Notes: generated from the sequence alone by a model not told the origin. Shown: positions 1 to 10,923, counted from the stretch's first letter. The stretch: 64,000 nt of DNA from Novispirillum itersonii subsp. itersonii ATCC 12639 (GCF_000381985.1 NZ_KB907344.1:124001-188000), one strand, 5' to 3'. Made by a program: numbers and translations.

Positions 1-1
1 T

Positions 2-58
2 CTGGAAGAGACATCTCGCGCCCTCAGCCCCATGGCCTCAGCCGTCCTCCCCCGCTGA
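2..58 (+). CDS. possible 3' end of an upstream gene
   Basis: A frame open from the window edge ends in TGA at 56-58 and would encode the tail LEETSRALSPMASAVLPR. There are only 18 codons and no recognisable domain. It may be the end of a gene lying left of the window. A second + strand frame is also open from the edge to about position 149, so even the choice of frame is uncertain. Confidence 0.25.
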   Translation: MEETSRALSPMASAVLPR

Positions 59-238
59 CCCCTTCCGCAGCCATCATTAATTTTTCATCGCCTTTTCAGA
101 TAGATACCCTGCCCTTTTCTCCCACAGGCGATTTCCCGCTTGCGGTCTGAGCCATCCGGCCTATTATCACAACCAGAGCGGGTTACATTCAGAACAAACC
201 ACCAAAAAAGACATCCACCTTCTGTTTACGGACCTTCC

Positions 239-1192
239 ATGCAAGGCCCTATCTTTCAAAGCGTTGCCCTGACACTCTGGGGGAACGCGGTGCTGCTGTC
301 CGCAGACCGGGGCGGACTGACCCCCATCGGGTCTGTGCTGCCTGCCGACCACAGTACGCGGCGGGACTGTGCCTCCATCCGGTTCGTGACCCTGCATCCC
401 GACGGCAGACGCTGGCAGGAGCAGGTCTATGCCGACACGCCGGAACAATGGCTGACCCGCCTTCGGTCAGAAGGGGTCACCCGCCTGCGTCTGCATTATC
501 TCAGCCCCCCGCCGGATACCGGCACCGGGGCACCCCACGGCACCCCACAGCCGGGCGCAGCACCAGACAGCCAGCCCCGGGGCGAACGCTGGCTGATCGA
601 AGCCGCCCACCCCGGTGGGTCGGATATCTGGCAGGGCCGCTGGCACCGTGGCCCGGGAGAGGCCACCGCAGCCCTGCCGGAGCATCTGTGGACAGACCGG
701 ATCTGGTCGGCAACCTATGGACGGATCGCCCAAGGGTTCCGCCCCCCGCCGGTCGATCTGATCCACCCGGTCCGCCTGCATGACAGCCTGTCTGATACCG
801 TACAGGGCTGTCTGGCACTGGCCCGTCGCCACGATCACCTCCGGGCCGTCACCCTGTTTGATCTGGCCCTGAGAAAACTGACATCCCAGACCCCGGAAGC
901 CGGACTGACATACCCCGACCTTCTGCCGCCATCGGCACCGGAGGCAGACACCCTGCCTGTCCGGCGTCTTCTGGCCTGCGCCCAGATGCTGTGGGATACC
1001 GCCCGCGACCCGCTGCCAGCGGAGCCCCCCGCCACCATGACAGGCGAAGAGTGGGCGAACTGGGCCGCCCTGCATCATGCCCTGCGTCAGGGCCTGATTC
1101 AGGCCGTTCTGTATGCCGCCAATCGGGAGCCGGTTTTTGACCGGACCGACCGGACCGCCGGACGGTGGCGACGCTGGTGGCCGTTCCGTTAA
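239..1192 (+). CDS. hypothetical protein, 317 aa
   Basis: I do not recognise a family. The frame is open from 140, but the ATG at 239 ([20 protein letters not shown]) looks a more natural start, because the 33 residues before it are polar and low in structure. The protein has no convincing membrane span and no cysteine cluster. A Pro/Gly-rich, probably disordered linker lies around residues 120-135. The C-terminal half is helical and ends in a basic, tryptophan-rich tail (RWRRWWPFR). It is convergent with mutS, and the two stop codons share the palindrome TTAA (1189-1192). Codon bias resembles the neighbours, so it is probably a real gene. It may be a lineage-specific protein. Confidence 0.6.
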   Translation: MQGPIFQSVALTLWGNAVLLSADRGGLTPIGSVLPADHSTRRDCASIRFVTLHPDGRRWQEQVYADTPEQWLTRLRSEGVTRLRLHYLSPPPDTGTGAPHGTPQPGAAPDSQPRGERWLIEAAHPGGSDIWQGRWHRGPGEATAALPEHLWTDRIWSATYGRIAQGFRPPPVDLIHPVRLHDSLSDTVQGCLALARRHDHLRAVTLFDLALRKLTSQTPEAGLTYPDLLPPSAPEADTLPVRRLLACAQMLWDTARDPLPAEPPATMTGEEWANWAALHHALRQGLIQAVLYAANREPVFDRTDRTAGRWRRWWPFR

Positions 1193-3981
1193 TCCGCCTG
1201 TCCTGCCGCAGACTGCGCCGCCAGCGCCGCTTTCAGGGTATACAGCTGCTCCAGCGCCGCCCGGGGGGACAGATCATCGGGATTGATAGCCCGCAGCGTG
1301 GCCAGCGCTTCAGCCTCCGGCCCTGACAGCACCGTCGCGGCCGGTTCCGCCGCCACGGGCGTCTCCTTCGCCCGCTTCAGGGCCACGGCGAACAGCGGCA
1401 GATCATCGGCCAGACGGGTGACCGCGCTGCCCTGCTCCCCGCTTTCCAGCGTTTTCAGCACCTCTTCCGCCCGGTGAATCACTGCCGCCGGCAACCCGGC
1501 CAGACGCGCGACGTGAATACCGTAAGACCGGTCAGCAGCCCCGGCGATTACCTCATGCAGGAAGATGATTGACCCTTTCCACTCCTTAACCTTCATCGAA
1601 TGGCAGGACACCTGCGGCAGCTTGGCCGCCAGCGCGGTCAGCTCGTGATAATGGGTGGCGAACAGGGCCCGGCAGCGGTTGACCTCATGCAGATTCTCCA
1701 CCGTTGCCCACGCGATCGACAGGCCGTCGAAAGTGGCGGTGCCCCGCCCGATTTCATCAAGGATCACCAGCGACCGTTCGGTTGCCTGATTGAGGATAGC
1801 GGCGGTTTCCACCATCTCGACCATAAAGGTTGACCGGCCCCGGGCCAGATCATCAGCAGCCCCGACCCGGCTGAACAGACGGTCCACCACCCCGATTTCC
1901 GCCGAACGGGCGGGAACGAAGCTGCCCATCTGCGCCAGCAGAACAATCAGTGCATTCTGCCGCAGGAAGGTCGATTTACCGGCCATATTGGGGCCGGTCA
2001 GCAGCCACAGCCGCTGACTGTCTGACAGGTCGCAGCCATTGGCGACAAACGGCCCGCCTCCGGTGCGCTGCAGGGCCTCCTCGACCACCGGATGCCGCCC
2101 GTCGGTGATCACGAACCGGGTATCAGCGGTCAGCACCGGGCGGCTGTACTGCCGCTCCGCCGCCAGTTCGGCCAGACCGGACAGCACATCCAGCACCGCA
2201 AGCGCCTGCGCGGCACGGGCGATCTCCGTGGCCTGCGCCAGCGTGTCAGTGACCAGCGCCGCAAACAGCTCAAGCTCAAGCGCCAGCGCCTTATCACCGG
2301 CCCCCCGGATCCGGTCTTCCAGCTCGGACAGCTCAACGGTGGTGAACCGCACCGCATTGGCCATGGTCTGACGATGGATGTAGGGGCTCTCGCCGTCCTT
2401 ACGGGCCGCCATCATCGCATCGGCCCGCTTGGCGGGCACCTCGATGAAATAGCCGAGGATGTTGTTGTGTTTGACCTTAAGGCTGTCGATGCCGGTATCC
2501 TGACAGTACCGGGTCTGCAAACCAATGATCAGACGGCGGCTTTCGTCCCGCAGGGCCTTCAGCTCATCCAGCGCGGCATGGAAGCCGGTGGCAATAAAGC
2601 CCCCGTCACGGGCCAGCAGCGGCAGCTCCGGGGCCAGAGCCCGGGTTAGCTGATCCACCAGAATCCCGTGATCCCCCAAGGCCTGTGCCTGCCCTGCCAA
2701 CAAGGCCGGGGGCACCCCCAGCCCGCCACCTGTCGCCCGCAGCACCAGCAGCCGTAGCGATGGCCCTTCCCGCAGGGCATCGCGGATCACCGCCAGATCG
2801 CGGGGGCCGCCCCGGCCCAGCGACAGCCGCGACAGGGCCCGCTCAATATCCGGGCAGCGGCGCAGGGCCTCGCGCAGATCGGTCCGCAAGCCATCGTCGG
2901 CCACCAGAGCCTCCACCGCATCAAGCCGGGCATCAATCGCAGCGGGCTCGGTCAACGGGGCGGACAGCCATGACGACAGCAGGCGGGCACCGGCCCCGGT
3001 GACAGTGCGGTCAATCGCCGCCAGCAGGCTGCCGCGCCGTTCCCCGGACAGGGTCTGCAACAGCTCCAGATTCCGGCGGGTGGCGGCGTCGATCTCCATC
3101 GTTGCCCCGTCCGCCAGCCGTTTCAGGGCCTCAAGACGCGGCAGACGGCCCTTCTGGGTCAGCTCAACGTAATCGACCAGTGCCCCGGCGGCGGCGACCT
3201 CCGCCCGGCCAAAACTGCCGAATCCATCCAGATCCCGCACCCCATACAGCGCTTCCAGCCGCTTACGGGCGTTGACACTGTCAAACCGGGACGAGGGCAG
3301 CGGCGACAGGCAGTCACGCCATTCCGCCCACAGGTCGAACAGTTCCGGCTTCTGGGTCAGGCGGTCGGGTAACAGCACCTCGCCGGGTGACAGCCGGGCC
3401 AGCGCCGCCGCCAGCCCCCGGTCCGTACAGGGCTGCACCCAGAAATCGCCGGTCGAAACATCAACCCATGCCAGTCCGTACTCGCCGCCGACATCAGCAA
3501 CCGCCGCCAGAAAATTGTGGCGGCGGGCATCCAGCAGGGTGTCTTCAGTCAGGGTACCGGGGGTGATGATCCGCACCGCCTCGCGCCGGACCAACGTTTT
3601 CCCGCCGCGCTTGCGGGCTTCTGCCGGGTCTTCCATCTGCTCGCACAGGGCGACCTTAAACCCCTTGCGGATCAGCTTGGACAGATAGGCCTCATGACTG
3701 TGGACCGGCACGCCACACATCGCGATCGGCTCGCCCAGATGGGTACCCCGCTTGGTCAGGGCGATATCCAGCGCCGCCGCCGCCTTGACCGCATCGTCAA
3801 AGAACAGCTCGTAAAAGTCCCCCATCCGGTAAAACAGCAGGCAATCCGGATGCTCGGCCTTGATGCCCAGATACTGCTGCATCATCGGCGTCACCTCGCC
3901 GCTGGCGGCAGGGGTCAGACCGGCGGCCTCAACAGCCTCGGGCACTTCGGGAAGATCGGTCAGATCGGCAGGTTCGGTCAC
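1189..3981 (-). CDS. mutS: DNA mismatch repair protein MutS
   Basis: MutS recognises base-base mismatches and small insertion/deletion loops and, with MutL, starts methyl-independent or strand-directed repair. At 930 aa it is slightly longer than the usual 850-900, with about 30 extra N-terminal residues. The mismatch-binding motif GDFYELF is present, with the intercalating Phe near residue 56 and the Glu at 58. The C-terminal ATPase has Walker [10 protein letters not shown] near residue 662, Walker [16 protein letters not shown], and the following THYHEL switch. A C-terminal helix-turn-helix dimerisation segment ends the protein. All catalytic motifs look intact. The gene stands alone and is convergent with the unknown gene at 239-1192. 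Confidence 0.98.
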   Translation of the reverse strand: MTEPADLTDLPEVPEAVEAAGLTPAASGEVTPMMQQYLGIKAEHPDCLLFYRMGDFYELFFDDAVKAAAALDIALTKRGTHLGEPIAMCGVPVHSHEAYLSKLIRKGFKVALCEQMEDPAEARKRGGKTLVRREAVRIITPGTLTEDTLLDARRHNFLAAVADVGGEYGLAWVDVSTGDFWVQPCTDRGLAAALARLSPGEVLLPDRLTQKPELFDLWAEWRDCLSPLPSSRFDSVNARKRLEALYGVRDLDGFGSFGRAEVAAAGALVDYVELTQKGRLPRLEALKRLADGATMEIDAATRRNLELLQTLSGERRGSLLAAIDRTVTGAGARLLSSWLSAPLTEPAAIDARLDAVEALVADDGLRTDLREALRRCPDIERALSRLSLGRGGPRDLAVIRDALREGPSLRLLVLRATGGGLGVPPALLAGQAQALGDHGILVDQLTRALAPELPLLARDGGFIATGFHAALDELKALRDESRRLIIGLQTRYCQDTGIDSLKVKHNNILGYFIEVPAKRADAMMAARKDGESPYIHRQTMANAVRFTTVELSELEDRIRGAGDKALALELELFAALVTDTLAQATEIARAAQALAVLDVLSGLAELAAERQYSRPVLTADTRFVITDGRHPVVEEALQRTGGGPFVANGCDLSDSQRLWLLTGPNMAGKSTFLRQNALIVLLAQMGSFVPARSAEIGVVDRLFSRVGAADDLARGRSTFMVEMVETAAILNQATERSLVILDEIGRGTATFDGLSIAWATVENLHEVNRCRALFATHYHELTALAAKLPQVSCHSMKVKEWKGSIIFLHEVIAGAADRSYGIHVARLAGLPAAVIHRAEEVLKTLESGEQGSAVTRLADDLPLFAVALKRAKETPVAAEPAATVLSGPEAEALATLRAINPDDLSPRAALEQLYTLKAALAAQSAAGQAD

Positions 3982-4085
3982 GGACGGGCCTCAGGGGAAT
4001 CATGAAATGACAACGACACGGCCCGGACCATACCAACGGTTGACCGCTGCTGTCACCCCATCGCGCCGCCCGGCTCCGTCCGGGG

Positions 4086-4454
4086 TCATTCCGCCGCCTC
4101 CGTCAGCAGGGCTGCGGCCACATCCCCGACCCAGCGCCGCCCGGCAGAAGATCCCGCCTGCCATTCCGCCGGGGAAAACAGATCGAACATGCCGATGTGC
4201 AGCAGGGTCGGCACCGCAGCCGCCAGACGGCTTTCAAGGTCTTCCAGCATGGCCGGGGCCGCAGAGGCAGCAACAGCGGCATCATAGGCAGCAACGGTCC
4301 GCAACAGTGTGGCAACGGTACCGGTCTGCACCCGGGTTCCGTCCGCCAGCGTCACCACCGGCAGCACCTGCCCGGTGGCCACCACACTGCGGTTAATATC
4401 GGCAAGGGCTTCGGTTCCGGCAGGGGAAAAACCGGGACGCAGGGACTGAGACAT
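4086..4454 (-). CDS. conserved hypothetical protein, 122 aa
   Basis: This is a small soluble protein without signal peptide or cysteines. Features that look conserved are LPVVTLADGTRVQTGTVATLL around residues 31-51 and a C-terminal stretch with LFDLFSPAEW and GRRWVGDVAAALL. I recall similar short proteins annotated only as domains of unknown function, but cannot name the family safely. It is transcribed divergently from the AraC-type regulator starting at 4595, with 140 bp between them, so it is a plausible target of that regulator (inference from position only). Confidence 0.7.
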   Translation of the reverse strand: MSQSLRPGFSPAGTEALADINRSVVATGQVLPVVTLADGTRVQTGTVATLLRTVAAYDAAVAASAAPAMLEDLESRLAAAVPTLLHIGMFDLFSPAEWQAGSSAGRRWVGDVAAALLTEAAE

Positions 4455-4594
4455 CGGGCCGCTCCGTGTTGAGATGGCATCTTGAAGACAGCACCGACCC
4501 TATCCGATCTCCCATTGTCGATCTTGCGCTAAAGTGACATACAATATCGCAAAACAGACAGGACGGATCAGCAGTTCAGGCGGCGGGGCACACC

Positions 4595-5389
4595 ATGGAG
4601 ATCGACATTTACCGTCTTGATAAGGACGCCAGCATAGAACTGTATCCCCATGCCCACATCACCGGGCAGATCTTTGTGATCGAGCAGGGCCTGATCCGGA
4701 CCATGGCCCTGTCCCCGTCCGCCCCGCCGGAGGGCACTGCGGAGTACCTGCACCCATCAGGAAACTGGAGCCTGATGCCGGGGCAGATCGGCTGGATGCC
4801 GCCCCACGTGGTTCATGCTGCGGTCGCCCACGGCCCGGTGCGGGGTTTCGGCCTGCATCTGCCGCCTGACCTCAGCGCAAGACTGCCGGAAACCGCCCGC
4901 ATCGTGGCCCAGACCACCTTGACCGCCGCCCTGCTCGAGCGCATTTCCGGCTGGCCGTCCGGCCCGGTGAGCAACCCCGCCCGGCAACGGCTGTTGCAGG
5001 TTCTGGTCGATGAGCTCCCTCAGGCACCGATGCTGCCGAATGGCCTGCCCCTGCCGTTGGAACCCCGGCTGATGCGCTTTGCTCAGGCCCTGCTGGATGC
5101 CCCGGACGACAAAGCCCCGCTGGCAGACTGGGCCGCCCGGCTGGCTATGACGGAACGGACGCTGGCCCGCCGCTTTACCGCCGAAACCGGCCTGACCTGT
5201 GGCCAGTGGCGGCAGCAGGCCCGCCTGTTTAAGGCGCTGGAGCTGCTGGCCGAAGGGCAGCCGGTGCTGTCCGTCGCCCTCAGCGTCGGATACGACAGTC
5301 TCAGTGCTTTCGGGGCGGCCTTCCGCCGGCAGTTCGGGCAATCCCCCGGACGGTTCAGACTGGCAGGGGCATCCGGTCCGACCGGATAA
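4595..5389 (+). CDS. AraC family transcriptional regulator
   Basis: A 264-aa regulator with the standard AraC layout. The N-terminal cupin-like sensor has histidines in PHAHITGQIFVIEQG (residues about 17-35) and PPHVVHAAVAHG (about 70). The C-terminal double helix-turn-helix spans about residues 150-255: LADWAARLAMTERTLARRF in the first HTH and ALSVGYDSLSAFGAAFRRQF plus the terminal SPGRFR motif in the second. A cupin sensor with conserved histidines and 'SGNWSLMPGQIGWMPP' is typical of regulators that bind a small ligand. The ligand cannot be told from sequence. Divergent from the small unknown gene at 4086-4454, the likeliest regulated partner. Confidence 0.92.
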   Translation: MEIDIYRLDKDASIELYPHAHITGQIFVIEQGLIRTMALSPSAPPEGTAEYLHPSGNWSLMPGQIGWMPPHVVHAAVAHGPVRGFGLHLPPDLSARLPETARIVAQTTLTAALLERISGWPSGPVSNPARQRLLQVLVDELPQAPMLPNGLPLPLEPRLMRFAQALLDAPDDKAPLADWAARLAMTERTLARRFTAETGLTCGQWRQQARLFKALELLAEGQPVLSVALSVGYDSLSAFGAAFRRQFGQSPGRFRLAGASGPTG

Positions 5390-5585
5390 CCGGCAGTTTT
5401 TGGTCTGACCTAAAGCGCCGGGGCTCCCTTCCCGGCCTGACCAAAGACCGAATCATTCAAAATCATCGGGGTTTCGCGCAATTTTCAAACAAAGCCTCTA
5501 GGCAGACGGGCAAGGCTGCGGCAGTATCATTTCCCCTCTCTGCCTTTTGTCCCTTTGGGTCATACCCGCAACCGGGAGCATCCCC

Positions 5586-6098
5586 GTGTCTAAATCTCGT
5601 TCCTCCTCCGCCAAGGATCCGTTCGCTCCGCGTGAGCTGGTCGGTCTGTTCGAAAGCCCGGCCCCGCTGGAGGCCTGCATTCATGACCTGCTTGATGTCG
5701 GCTTCGATCACGACGACCTGTCGCTGCTGTCCAGCCATCAGGCTATTGAAGTCGCCGCCCCGGAAGGGGAGAGCTGGCGCGACCGCCTGCTGCCGCTGCT
5801 GACCGAAACCCGGTACGACGTGCCGCTGGTGGCCGGTACCCTGATCGCGCTGGCCACCGGCCCGACCGGGGCGCTGATCGCCGGTCTGGCTGCCGCCGGG
5901 GTCGGGGCCGCCGCCCTGAAAGAAATCGTCTCCGAGGTGGTGTCACACCCCGATACCGGCGCTTTCGCCCGGGCGGTTTCCAACGGTGAAATCATCCTGT
6001 GGGTGTCTGTCGACTCGCCGGAAGGCGAAACCGCCGCCCGCGGCCTGCTGGCCCAGCACGGGGCCCGCAACATCCACGTTCACCACGGCGAGGAGTGA
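5586..6098 (+). CDS. glycine-rich membrane-associated stress-type protein
   Basis: The 170-aa protein is taken from the GTG at 5586 (MSKSRSSSAKDPF). A GGGAG ribosome-binding site sits 7 bp upstream, whereas the frame also runs back to a TTG at 5547 that lacks one. Residues 15-55 (ELVGLFESPAPLEACIHDLLDVGFDHDDLSLLS) resemble the alpha/beta module of general-stress or heat-induced proteins that modify or deliver to membranes. This is followed by one or two small-residue-rich hydrophobic segments (about 90-122, ATGPTGALIAGLAAAGVGAAAL), like a glycine zipper. The C-terminus ends in a second small alpha/beta unit and a His-rich tail (NIHVHHGEE). Function unknown; membrane or envelope association is inferred. 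Confidence 0.72.
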   Translation: MSKSRSSSAKDPFAPRELVGLFESPAPLEACIHDLLDVGFDHDDLSLLSSHQAIEVAAPEGESWRDRLLPLLTETRYDVPLVAGTLIALATGPTGALIAGLAAAGVGAAALKEIVSEVVSHPDTGAFARAVSNGEIILWVSVDSPEGETAARGLLAQHGARNIHVHHGEE

Positions 6099-6161
6099 CG
6101 CCCCGGCGCCCTCCCTTCCGTATTGCCTTTTTCAGTCCCTGTCTTGCGGATACCAACCTCT

Positions 6162-8450
6162 ATGTCCAGCCACACCCCTTCCGACGAGTCGCCCAAGATT
6201 TCCCTGGAACACGAATCGCTGCTGATGCACGCCAGCGGCCGTCCGGGAAAGATCGAAATCGTCCCGACCAAACCCCTGACCACCCAGCGCGACCTGTCGC
6301 TGGCTTACAGCCCGGGTGTGGCCGCCCCCTGCATGGAAATCGCCCGTGACCCGTCGCTGGCCTATGACTACACCGCCAAAGGCAATCTGGTGGCAGTCAT
6401 CTCCAACGGGACTGCGGTGCTTGGTCTGGGGGATCTGGGGGCGCTGGCCGGCAAGCCGGTGATGGAAGGCAAGGCGGTTCTGTTCAAAAAGTTCGCCGAC
6501 GTCGATTCCATCGACCTTGAGGTCGATACCCGCGAGGTGAGTGAATTCGTCAACTGCGTGCGCTTCCTCGGCCCCAGCTTCGGCGGGATCAATCTGGAAG
6601 ACATCAAGGCCCCGGAATGCTTCATCATCGAGCAGCAGCTGCGCGAGATCATGGACATTCCGGTGTTCCACGACGATCAGCACGGCACCGCCATCATTGC
6701 CGCCGCCGGGCTGATCAACGCCTGCGAGCTGACCGGACGCAACCTTGCCGACGTCAAGGTGGTGGTCAACGGGGCCGGAGCGGCGGGCATCGCCTGCCTT
6801 GAGCTGGTCAAGGCAATGGGCGTGCGCCATGAGAACGTCATCCTGTGCGATACCAAGGGCGTGATCTACAAGGGCCGCACCGAGGGGATGAACCAGTGGA
6901 AGTCCGCCCACGCGGTGGATACCCCGGCCCGGTCGCTGGAAGAGGCGATGACCGGTGCCGATGCCTTCTTCGGCCTGTCGGTGAAAGGGGCGGTGACGCC
7001 CGAGATGGTGGCCGCCATGGCCCCCAACCCGATCATTTTCGCCATGGCCAACCCGGACCCGGAAATCACCCCGGAAGAGGTCCATGCCGTGCGCAAGGAC
7101 GCCATCGTTGCTACCGGCCGGTCGGATTATCCCAATCAGGTCAACAACGTCCTCGGCTTCCCCTACATCTTCCGCGGCGCGCTGGACGTGCGGGCCCGCA
7201 CGATCAACGAAGAGATGAAGGTGGCCTGCGCCAAGGCACTGGCCGCACTGGCCCGCGAAGACGTTCCCGATGAGGTGGCAGCCGCCTATTCGGGCCGCCG
7301 CCTGCGCTTCGGGCCGGAATACATCATCCCGGTGCCGTTCGATCCGCGCCTGATTGCCACCATCCCCGTCGCGGTCGCCAAGGCGGCGATGGAAACCGGC
7401 GTCGCCCGCCGCCCCATCATCGACATGGACGCCTACCGCCACGAGCTGGCGGCACGTCTGGATCCGATGGCCGCATCGATGCAGACCATCTTCGATGATG
7501 TCGCCGCCAACCCGCAGCGGGTGGTGTTTGCCGAAGGCGAAGAGGAAAAGGCCATCCGCGCCGCCATCGCCTTCCGCAACTCCGGCTACGGCCAGCCGAT
7601 TCTGGTGGGCCGCGAAGAGCGTATCTCCAGCACCGCACGGTCACTGGGCCTCGGCTCCCTCGACGGGGTTGAGATCCACAATGCCGCCAAGTCCCTGCAC
7701 ACCAAAGACTATACCGATGCCCTGTATGCCCGTCTGGGCCGGAAGGGCCATCTGTACCGTGACTGTCAGCGGCTGGTGAATCAGGACCGCAACGTCTTTG
7801 CCGCCAGCATGGTCAGCCACGGTCAGGCCGATGCCATGGTCTCCGGCCTGACCCGGACCCATGCGGTGGTGGTCAGCGACATCCAGAAAGTGGTCGATGC
7901 CCGCCCCGGTGAACGGGTGTTCGGCATGACCATGCTGCTGGCCCGGGGCCGGACCGTGTTCATCGCCGACACCACCATCCACGAACTGCCGACCGCCGAG
8001 CAGCTGGCTGACATTGCGGTCGGGGCCGCTGCCAAGGTCCGTCAGATGGGGCATGAGCCGCGCGTCGCCTTCCTGTCCTATTCGACCTTCGGCAGCCCGA
8101 TGGCGATGGAAACCACCACCCCCCGGGAAGCGGTAAAGATTCTGGATGGCCGGAACGTCGACTTTGAATACGACGGTGAAATGGGGGCCAACGTTGCCCT
8201 TGATGCTGAATTCCTGAAAGTTTATCCGTTCTGTCGCTTGTCCGGCCCGGCCAATATCCTCATCATGCCGGGTCAGCATTCAGCCAACATCAGCTATAAA
8301 CTGATGGATAAGCTGGGTGGTGCGACCGTCATCGGCCCGATGCTGATCGGTCTGGAGGCCCCGGTGCAGATCGTGCATCTGGACGCCAACGTCAGCAATC
8401 TGGTGACCATGGCGGTTCTCGCCGCCCACGACGCCATCAAGACCCGCTGA
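6162..8450 (+). CDS. maeB: NADP-dependent malic enzyme with phosphotransacetylase-like domain
   Basis: It catalyses oxidative decarboxylation of malate to pyruvate, making NADPH. The length of 762 aa is the normal size for the MaeB type. Residues about 1-430 are the malic enzyme: [12 protein letters not shown], the active-site Lys region [16 protein letters not shown], metal ligands in FHDDQHGTA, and the Rossmann motif [12 protein letters not shown]. Residues about 440-760 form a phosphotransacetylase (PTA/PTB) domain. In this family that domain is catalytically inactive and acts as an allosteric sensor of acetyl-CoA. The start is the ATG at 6162 ([10 protein letters not shown]); an upstream TTG at 6123 in frame is less likely. 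It stands alone, with its own promoter region between 6099 and 6161. Confidence 0.97.
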   Translation: MSSHTPSDESPKISLEHESLLMHASGRPGKIEIVPTKPLTTQRDLSLAYSPGVAAPCMEIARDPSLAYDYTAKGNLVAVISNGTAVLGLGDLGALAGKPVMEGKAVLFKKFADVDSIDLEVDTREVSEFVNCVRFLGPSFGGINLEDIKAPECFIIEQQLREIMDIPVFHDDQHGTAIIAAAGLINACELTGRNLADVKVVVNGAGAAGIACLELVKAMGVRHENVILCDTKGVIYKGRTEGMNQWKSAHAVDTPARSLEEAMTGADAFFGLSVKGAVTPEMVAAMAPNPIIFAMANPDPEITPEEVHAVRKDAIVATGRSDYPNQVNNVLGFPYIFRGALDVRARTINEEMKVACAKALAALAREDVPDEVAAAYSGRRLRFGPEYIIPVPFDPRLIATIPVAVAKAAMETGVARRPIIDMDAYRHELAARLDPMAASMQTIFDDVAANPQRVVFAEGEEEKAIRAAIAFRNSGYGQPILVGREERISSTARSLGLGSLDGVEIHNAAKSLHTKDYTDALYARLGRKGHLYRDCQRLVNQDRNVFAASMVSHGQADAMVSGLTRTHAVVVSDIQKVVDARPGERVFGMTMLLARGRTVFIADTTIHELPTAEQLADIAVGAAAKVRQMGHEPRVAFLSYSTFGSPMAMETTTPREAVKILDGRNVDFEYDGEMGANVALDAEFLKVYPFCRLSGPANILIMPGQHSANISYKLMDKLGGATVIGPMLIGLEAPVQIVHLDANVSNLVTMAVLAAHDAIKTR

Positions 8451-8459
8451 TCCACCGGC

Positions 8460-8526
8460 ACCCCCGGGGGAGACAGCGGGCAACGGGAGGTTCCATGCGC
8501 CCTGTTTCCTGCGGCTCCCCCGGGGT
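8460..8526 (+). terminator. GC-rich inverted repeat after maeB
   Basis: Two arms, ACCCCCGGGGGAG (8460-8472) and CTCCCCCGGGGT (8515-8526), are near-perfect reverse complements separated by 42 bases. Each arm is itself a CCCCGGGG palindrome. The repeat lies between maeB and phoR and could fold as a terminator or a leader structure for phoR. No U-tract follows, so the role is uncertain. Confidence 0.35.
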
Positions 8527-8567
8527 CCGGCCTGCTCCAGTCCCCTCCTCTCCGGCGGGGGTCAGTC

Positions 8568-9980
8568 ATGGCTGATCTGCGCCGCCATGTTCCTCTGCCC
8601 CGGGTGATGCGGCTGGGCGTCGTTGTCTCCGCCCCGTATGCCGCCGTTCTGATCGGTCTGGTGCTGGGTGGCTGGCTGGGGGTTGCCCCCGCGCTCTGTG
8701 CTTTTCTCATCACCTATCTGGCCCTGCTGCTGCTGCTACGCCCCCTGATGGGAGACCTGATGGGGGTTGCCTTCTATCTGCGCAGCGAAGCCGACGATGA
8801 CCTTCAGGCCCGCCCGCCGGAGATCCGCTTTTCTGAAACCGGACGTGATGTGGTGGTCGCGGCCTATACCCTGCGGGCCAGGCTGCGCCGCCGTCTGGCG
8901 CAGGCGGAAACACAGGCCGACTTCCATGGGGCCGTGGCCCGCAACCTGCCAATCCCGCTGCTGATCGTTTCCCCCGACCGGGTGGTGCTGCGGGCCAATG
9001 CCGCCGCCGCCGCCGTGATGGGGCGCGAACCCGAAACCAAGGCTCTGGCGACCATCATCCGTGATCCCGGCGCGCTGGAAGCCGTTGACCGGGTGCTGGA
9101 GGGTGGGCAGCGCCAGACCGTACACCTGACCCTTGGCGGCACGGTGGAACGGGCCTTTGATGTCACAGTCGAACCCTTGCCCGACACCGGCGAAGGCCGT
9201 CAGGCCATGATTCTGCTGCATGATGTGACGCCGCTGGTCCGGGCGGAGCAGATGCGGGCCGATTTTGTCGCCAACGCCAGCCATGAGCTGCGGACCCCGC
9301 TGACCAGCGTGCTGGGCTTCATCGAGACCCTGCGCGGACCGGCCCGGGATGACACCGAAGCGCACGAACGCTTTCTCGGCATCATGTACCAGCAGGCGGT
9401 GCGGATGAAGCGCCTGATCGAAGATCTGCTGTCCCTGTCCCGGATCGAACTGCACGAACATACCCAGCCGACCGACAGTGTCGATCTGGCCGACGTGGTG
9501 CAGGCGATCACGGAAGGCATGCTGCTGCAGATCCAGAACAAGGCGATGACGCTGATCACCGATATCCCGGAAACCCTGCCCCCGGTGCTGGGGGACCCCG
9601 ATGAACTGGCACAGGTGGTACAGAACCTGCTGACCAATGCCGTCAAGTATGGTCTGGACGGCACCACGGTCACCATCACCGCCCGGCAAGCGGAGCGGGG
9701 CCCCGCCTCCATGCCTCAGTCAACGCGGGCCGACTGCGTGATGCTGACGGTGCGCGATCAGGGTGAAGGGATTGCCAAGGAACACCTGCCCCGACTGACG
9801 GAACGCTTTTACCGGGTCGATACCGCCCGCTCCCGCCAGCTGGGCGGTACCGGGCTGGGGCTGGCGATCGTCAAGCACATCGTCAACCGCCACCGCGGCG
9901 CGCTGGCCATTGACAGCGCGGTCGGGGAAGGGTCCGCCTTCAGCGTGTTTCTGCCCCGTTTTGACCGGCCAGCCCCATAA
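8568..9980 (+). CDS. phoR: phosphate regulon sensor histidine kinase PhoR
   Basis: Membrane sensor kinase of 470 aa that controls PhoB in response to phosphate, through PhoU and the Pst transporter. Two hydrophobic spans lie at about residues 18-58 with almost no periplasmic loop, as in PhoR. A PAS domain follows (about 117-225, starting NLPIPLLIVSPDRVVLRANAAA). The DHp domain carries H239 in FVANASHELRTPLTS. The ATPase has the N box QNLLTNAVKYG (353-362), G1 DQGEGI and G2 GGTGLGLAIVKH. The phoU gene follows at 10129 and supports the call. The pst genes and phoB are not between or beside them, unlike the common layout. Confidence 0.93.
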   Translation: MADLRRHVPLPRVMRLGVVVSAPYAAVLIGLVLGGWLGVAPALCAFLITYLALLLLLRPLMGDLMGVAFYLRSEADDDLQARPPEIRFSETGRDVVVAAYTLRARLRRRLAQAETQADFHGAVARNLPIPLLIVSPDRVVLRANAAAAAVMGREPETKALATIIRDPGALEAVDRVLEGGQRQTVHLTLGGTVERAFDVTVEPLPDTGEGRQAMILLHDVTPLVRAEQMRADFVANASHELRTPLTSVLGFIETLRGPARDDTEAHERFLGIMYQQAVRMKRLIEDLLSLSRIELHEHTQPTDSVDLADVVQAITEGMLLQIQNKAMTLITDIPETLPPVLGDPDELAQVVQNLLTNAVKYGLDGTTVTITARQAERGPASMPQSTRADCVMLTVRDQGEGIAKEHLPRLTERFYRVDTARSRQLGGTGLGLAIVKHIVNRHRGALAIDSAVGEGSAFSVFLPRFDRPAP

Positions 9981-10128
9981 CCGGCCCACCTGTCGCTCCC
10001 GCCTGTCGCTTTTTCATCATTTTTTCCCTTGCCGTCCGTTGCGGTTTAGCGGATCAACGTGTTCCTTCAGCCCGCCCCCCTACCGCCCCCGCTGCTCTGC
10101 GGCGGGCGCAGCAGCCAGAGAGATTGCA

Positions 10129-10860
10129 ATGGCCCCGCACGAGGATATGCACATCGTCCGTTCCTTCGATGCTGAACTGGACCGCCTGAGCCAGACCATC
10201 GGCCGCATGGGGGGACTGGCGGAGTCGCAGCTGGCCTCGGCCCTGCAGGCCCTGACCCAGCGGGATCTGGAACTGGCCTCGCAGGTGGTGGTCGGTGACG
10301 AGGTCGTCGACAGCGTTGAAAACAACATCAACGAGCAGGTGGTCCGCCTGCTGGCCCTGCGCCAGCCGATGGGGGAAGACCTGCGCGTCATCATGTCATC
10401 CCTGAAGATTGCCAGCGCGCTGGAACGGGTGGCCGACCATGCTGCCTCGACCGCGCACCGGGTGGAGATTCTGAACAAGTCCGCCGCCGTCCCGGCGGTG
10501 AAGACCGTCGGCCGTCTGGGCGCGCTGGTGCTGTCCCTGCTGAAGGAATCGCTGGATGCCTATCTGCACCGCGACAGTGACCGCGCCCTGAAGGTCTGGC
10601 AGCGCGATCAGGAAGTGGATGACCTCTACTCCTCGCTATTCCGCGAACTGCTGACCTACATGATGGAAGACCCCCGCCATATCACCCCCTGCACCCACCT
10701 GATGTTCATCGCCAAAAATCTGGAACGGGTCGGGGACCACGCCACCAATCTGGCAGAGGTGACCTGGTTTGTGGTTAAGGGCAGCCAGCTAAAATCCGGC
10801 CGCCCGAAATCTGATGACACCTATGCCATCGGCACCGGCTCACCGGATACGGACGCCTGA
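10129..10860 (+). CDS. phoU: phosphate signalling regulator PhoU
   Basis: PhoU (243 aa from the ATG at 10129, MAPHEDMHIVRSFDAELDRL) is a peripheral negative regulator that links the Pst phosphate transporter to PhoR. It has the family's duplicated three-helix bundle. Each repeat holds a metal-cluster-type motif: EVVDSVENNINEQ and SALERVADHA in the first, DQEVDDLY and KNLERVGDHATNLAE in the second. The frame is open upstream to 9910, but that part overlaps phoR and reads as low-complexity sequence. It lies 148 bp after phoR and is followed by a strong terminator. Confidence 0.95.
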   Translation: MAPHEDMHIVRSFDAELDRLSQTIGRMGGLAESQLASALQALTQRDLELASQVVVGDEVVDSVENNINEQVVRLLALRQPMGEDLRVIMSSLKIASALERVADHAASTAHRVEILNKSAAVPAVKTVGRLGALVLSLLKESLDAYLHRDSDRALKVWQRDQEVDDLYSSLFRELLTYMMEDPRHITPCTHLMFIAKNLERVGDHATNLAEVTWFVVKGSQLKSGRPKSDDTYAIGTGSPDTDA

Positions 10861-10879
10861 GCAATCCGGTCGTGTTGCC

Positions 10880-10923
10880 GCAACAGCCCGTCAGTCTCAC
10901 CGGATGGCGGGCTGTTGCTTTTT
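10880..10923 (+). terminator. Rho-independent terminator after phoU
   Basis: The arms GCAACAGCCCG (10880-10890) and CGGGCTGTTGC (10908-10918) form a perfect 11-bp stem followed directly by TTTTT. It separates the phoR-phoU transcript from the riboswitch leader downstream. Confidence 0.88.

Noticed and set aside
5400-5455. Loose inverted repeat TTTGGTC/GACCAAA after the AraC gene as a terminator
   Set aside because: The loop would exceed 30 bases, the stem has only 7 bp and there is no U-tract, so support is too weak.
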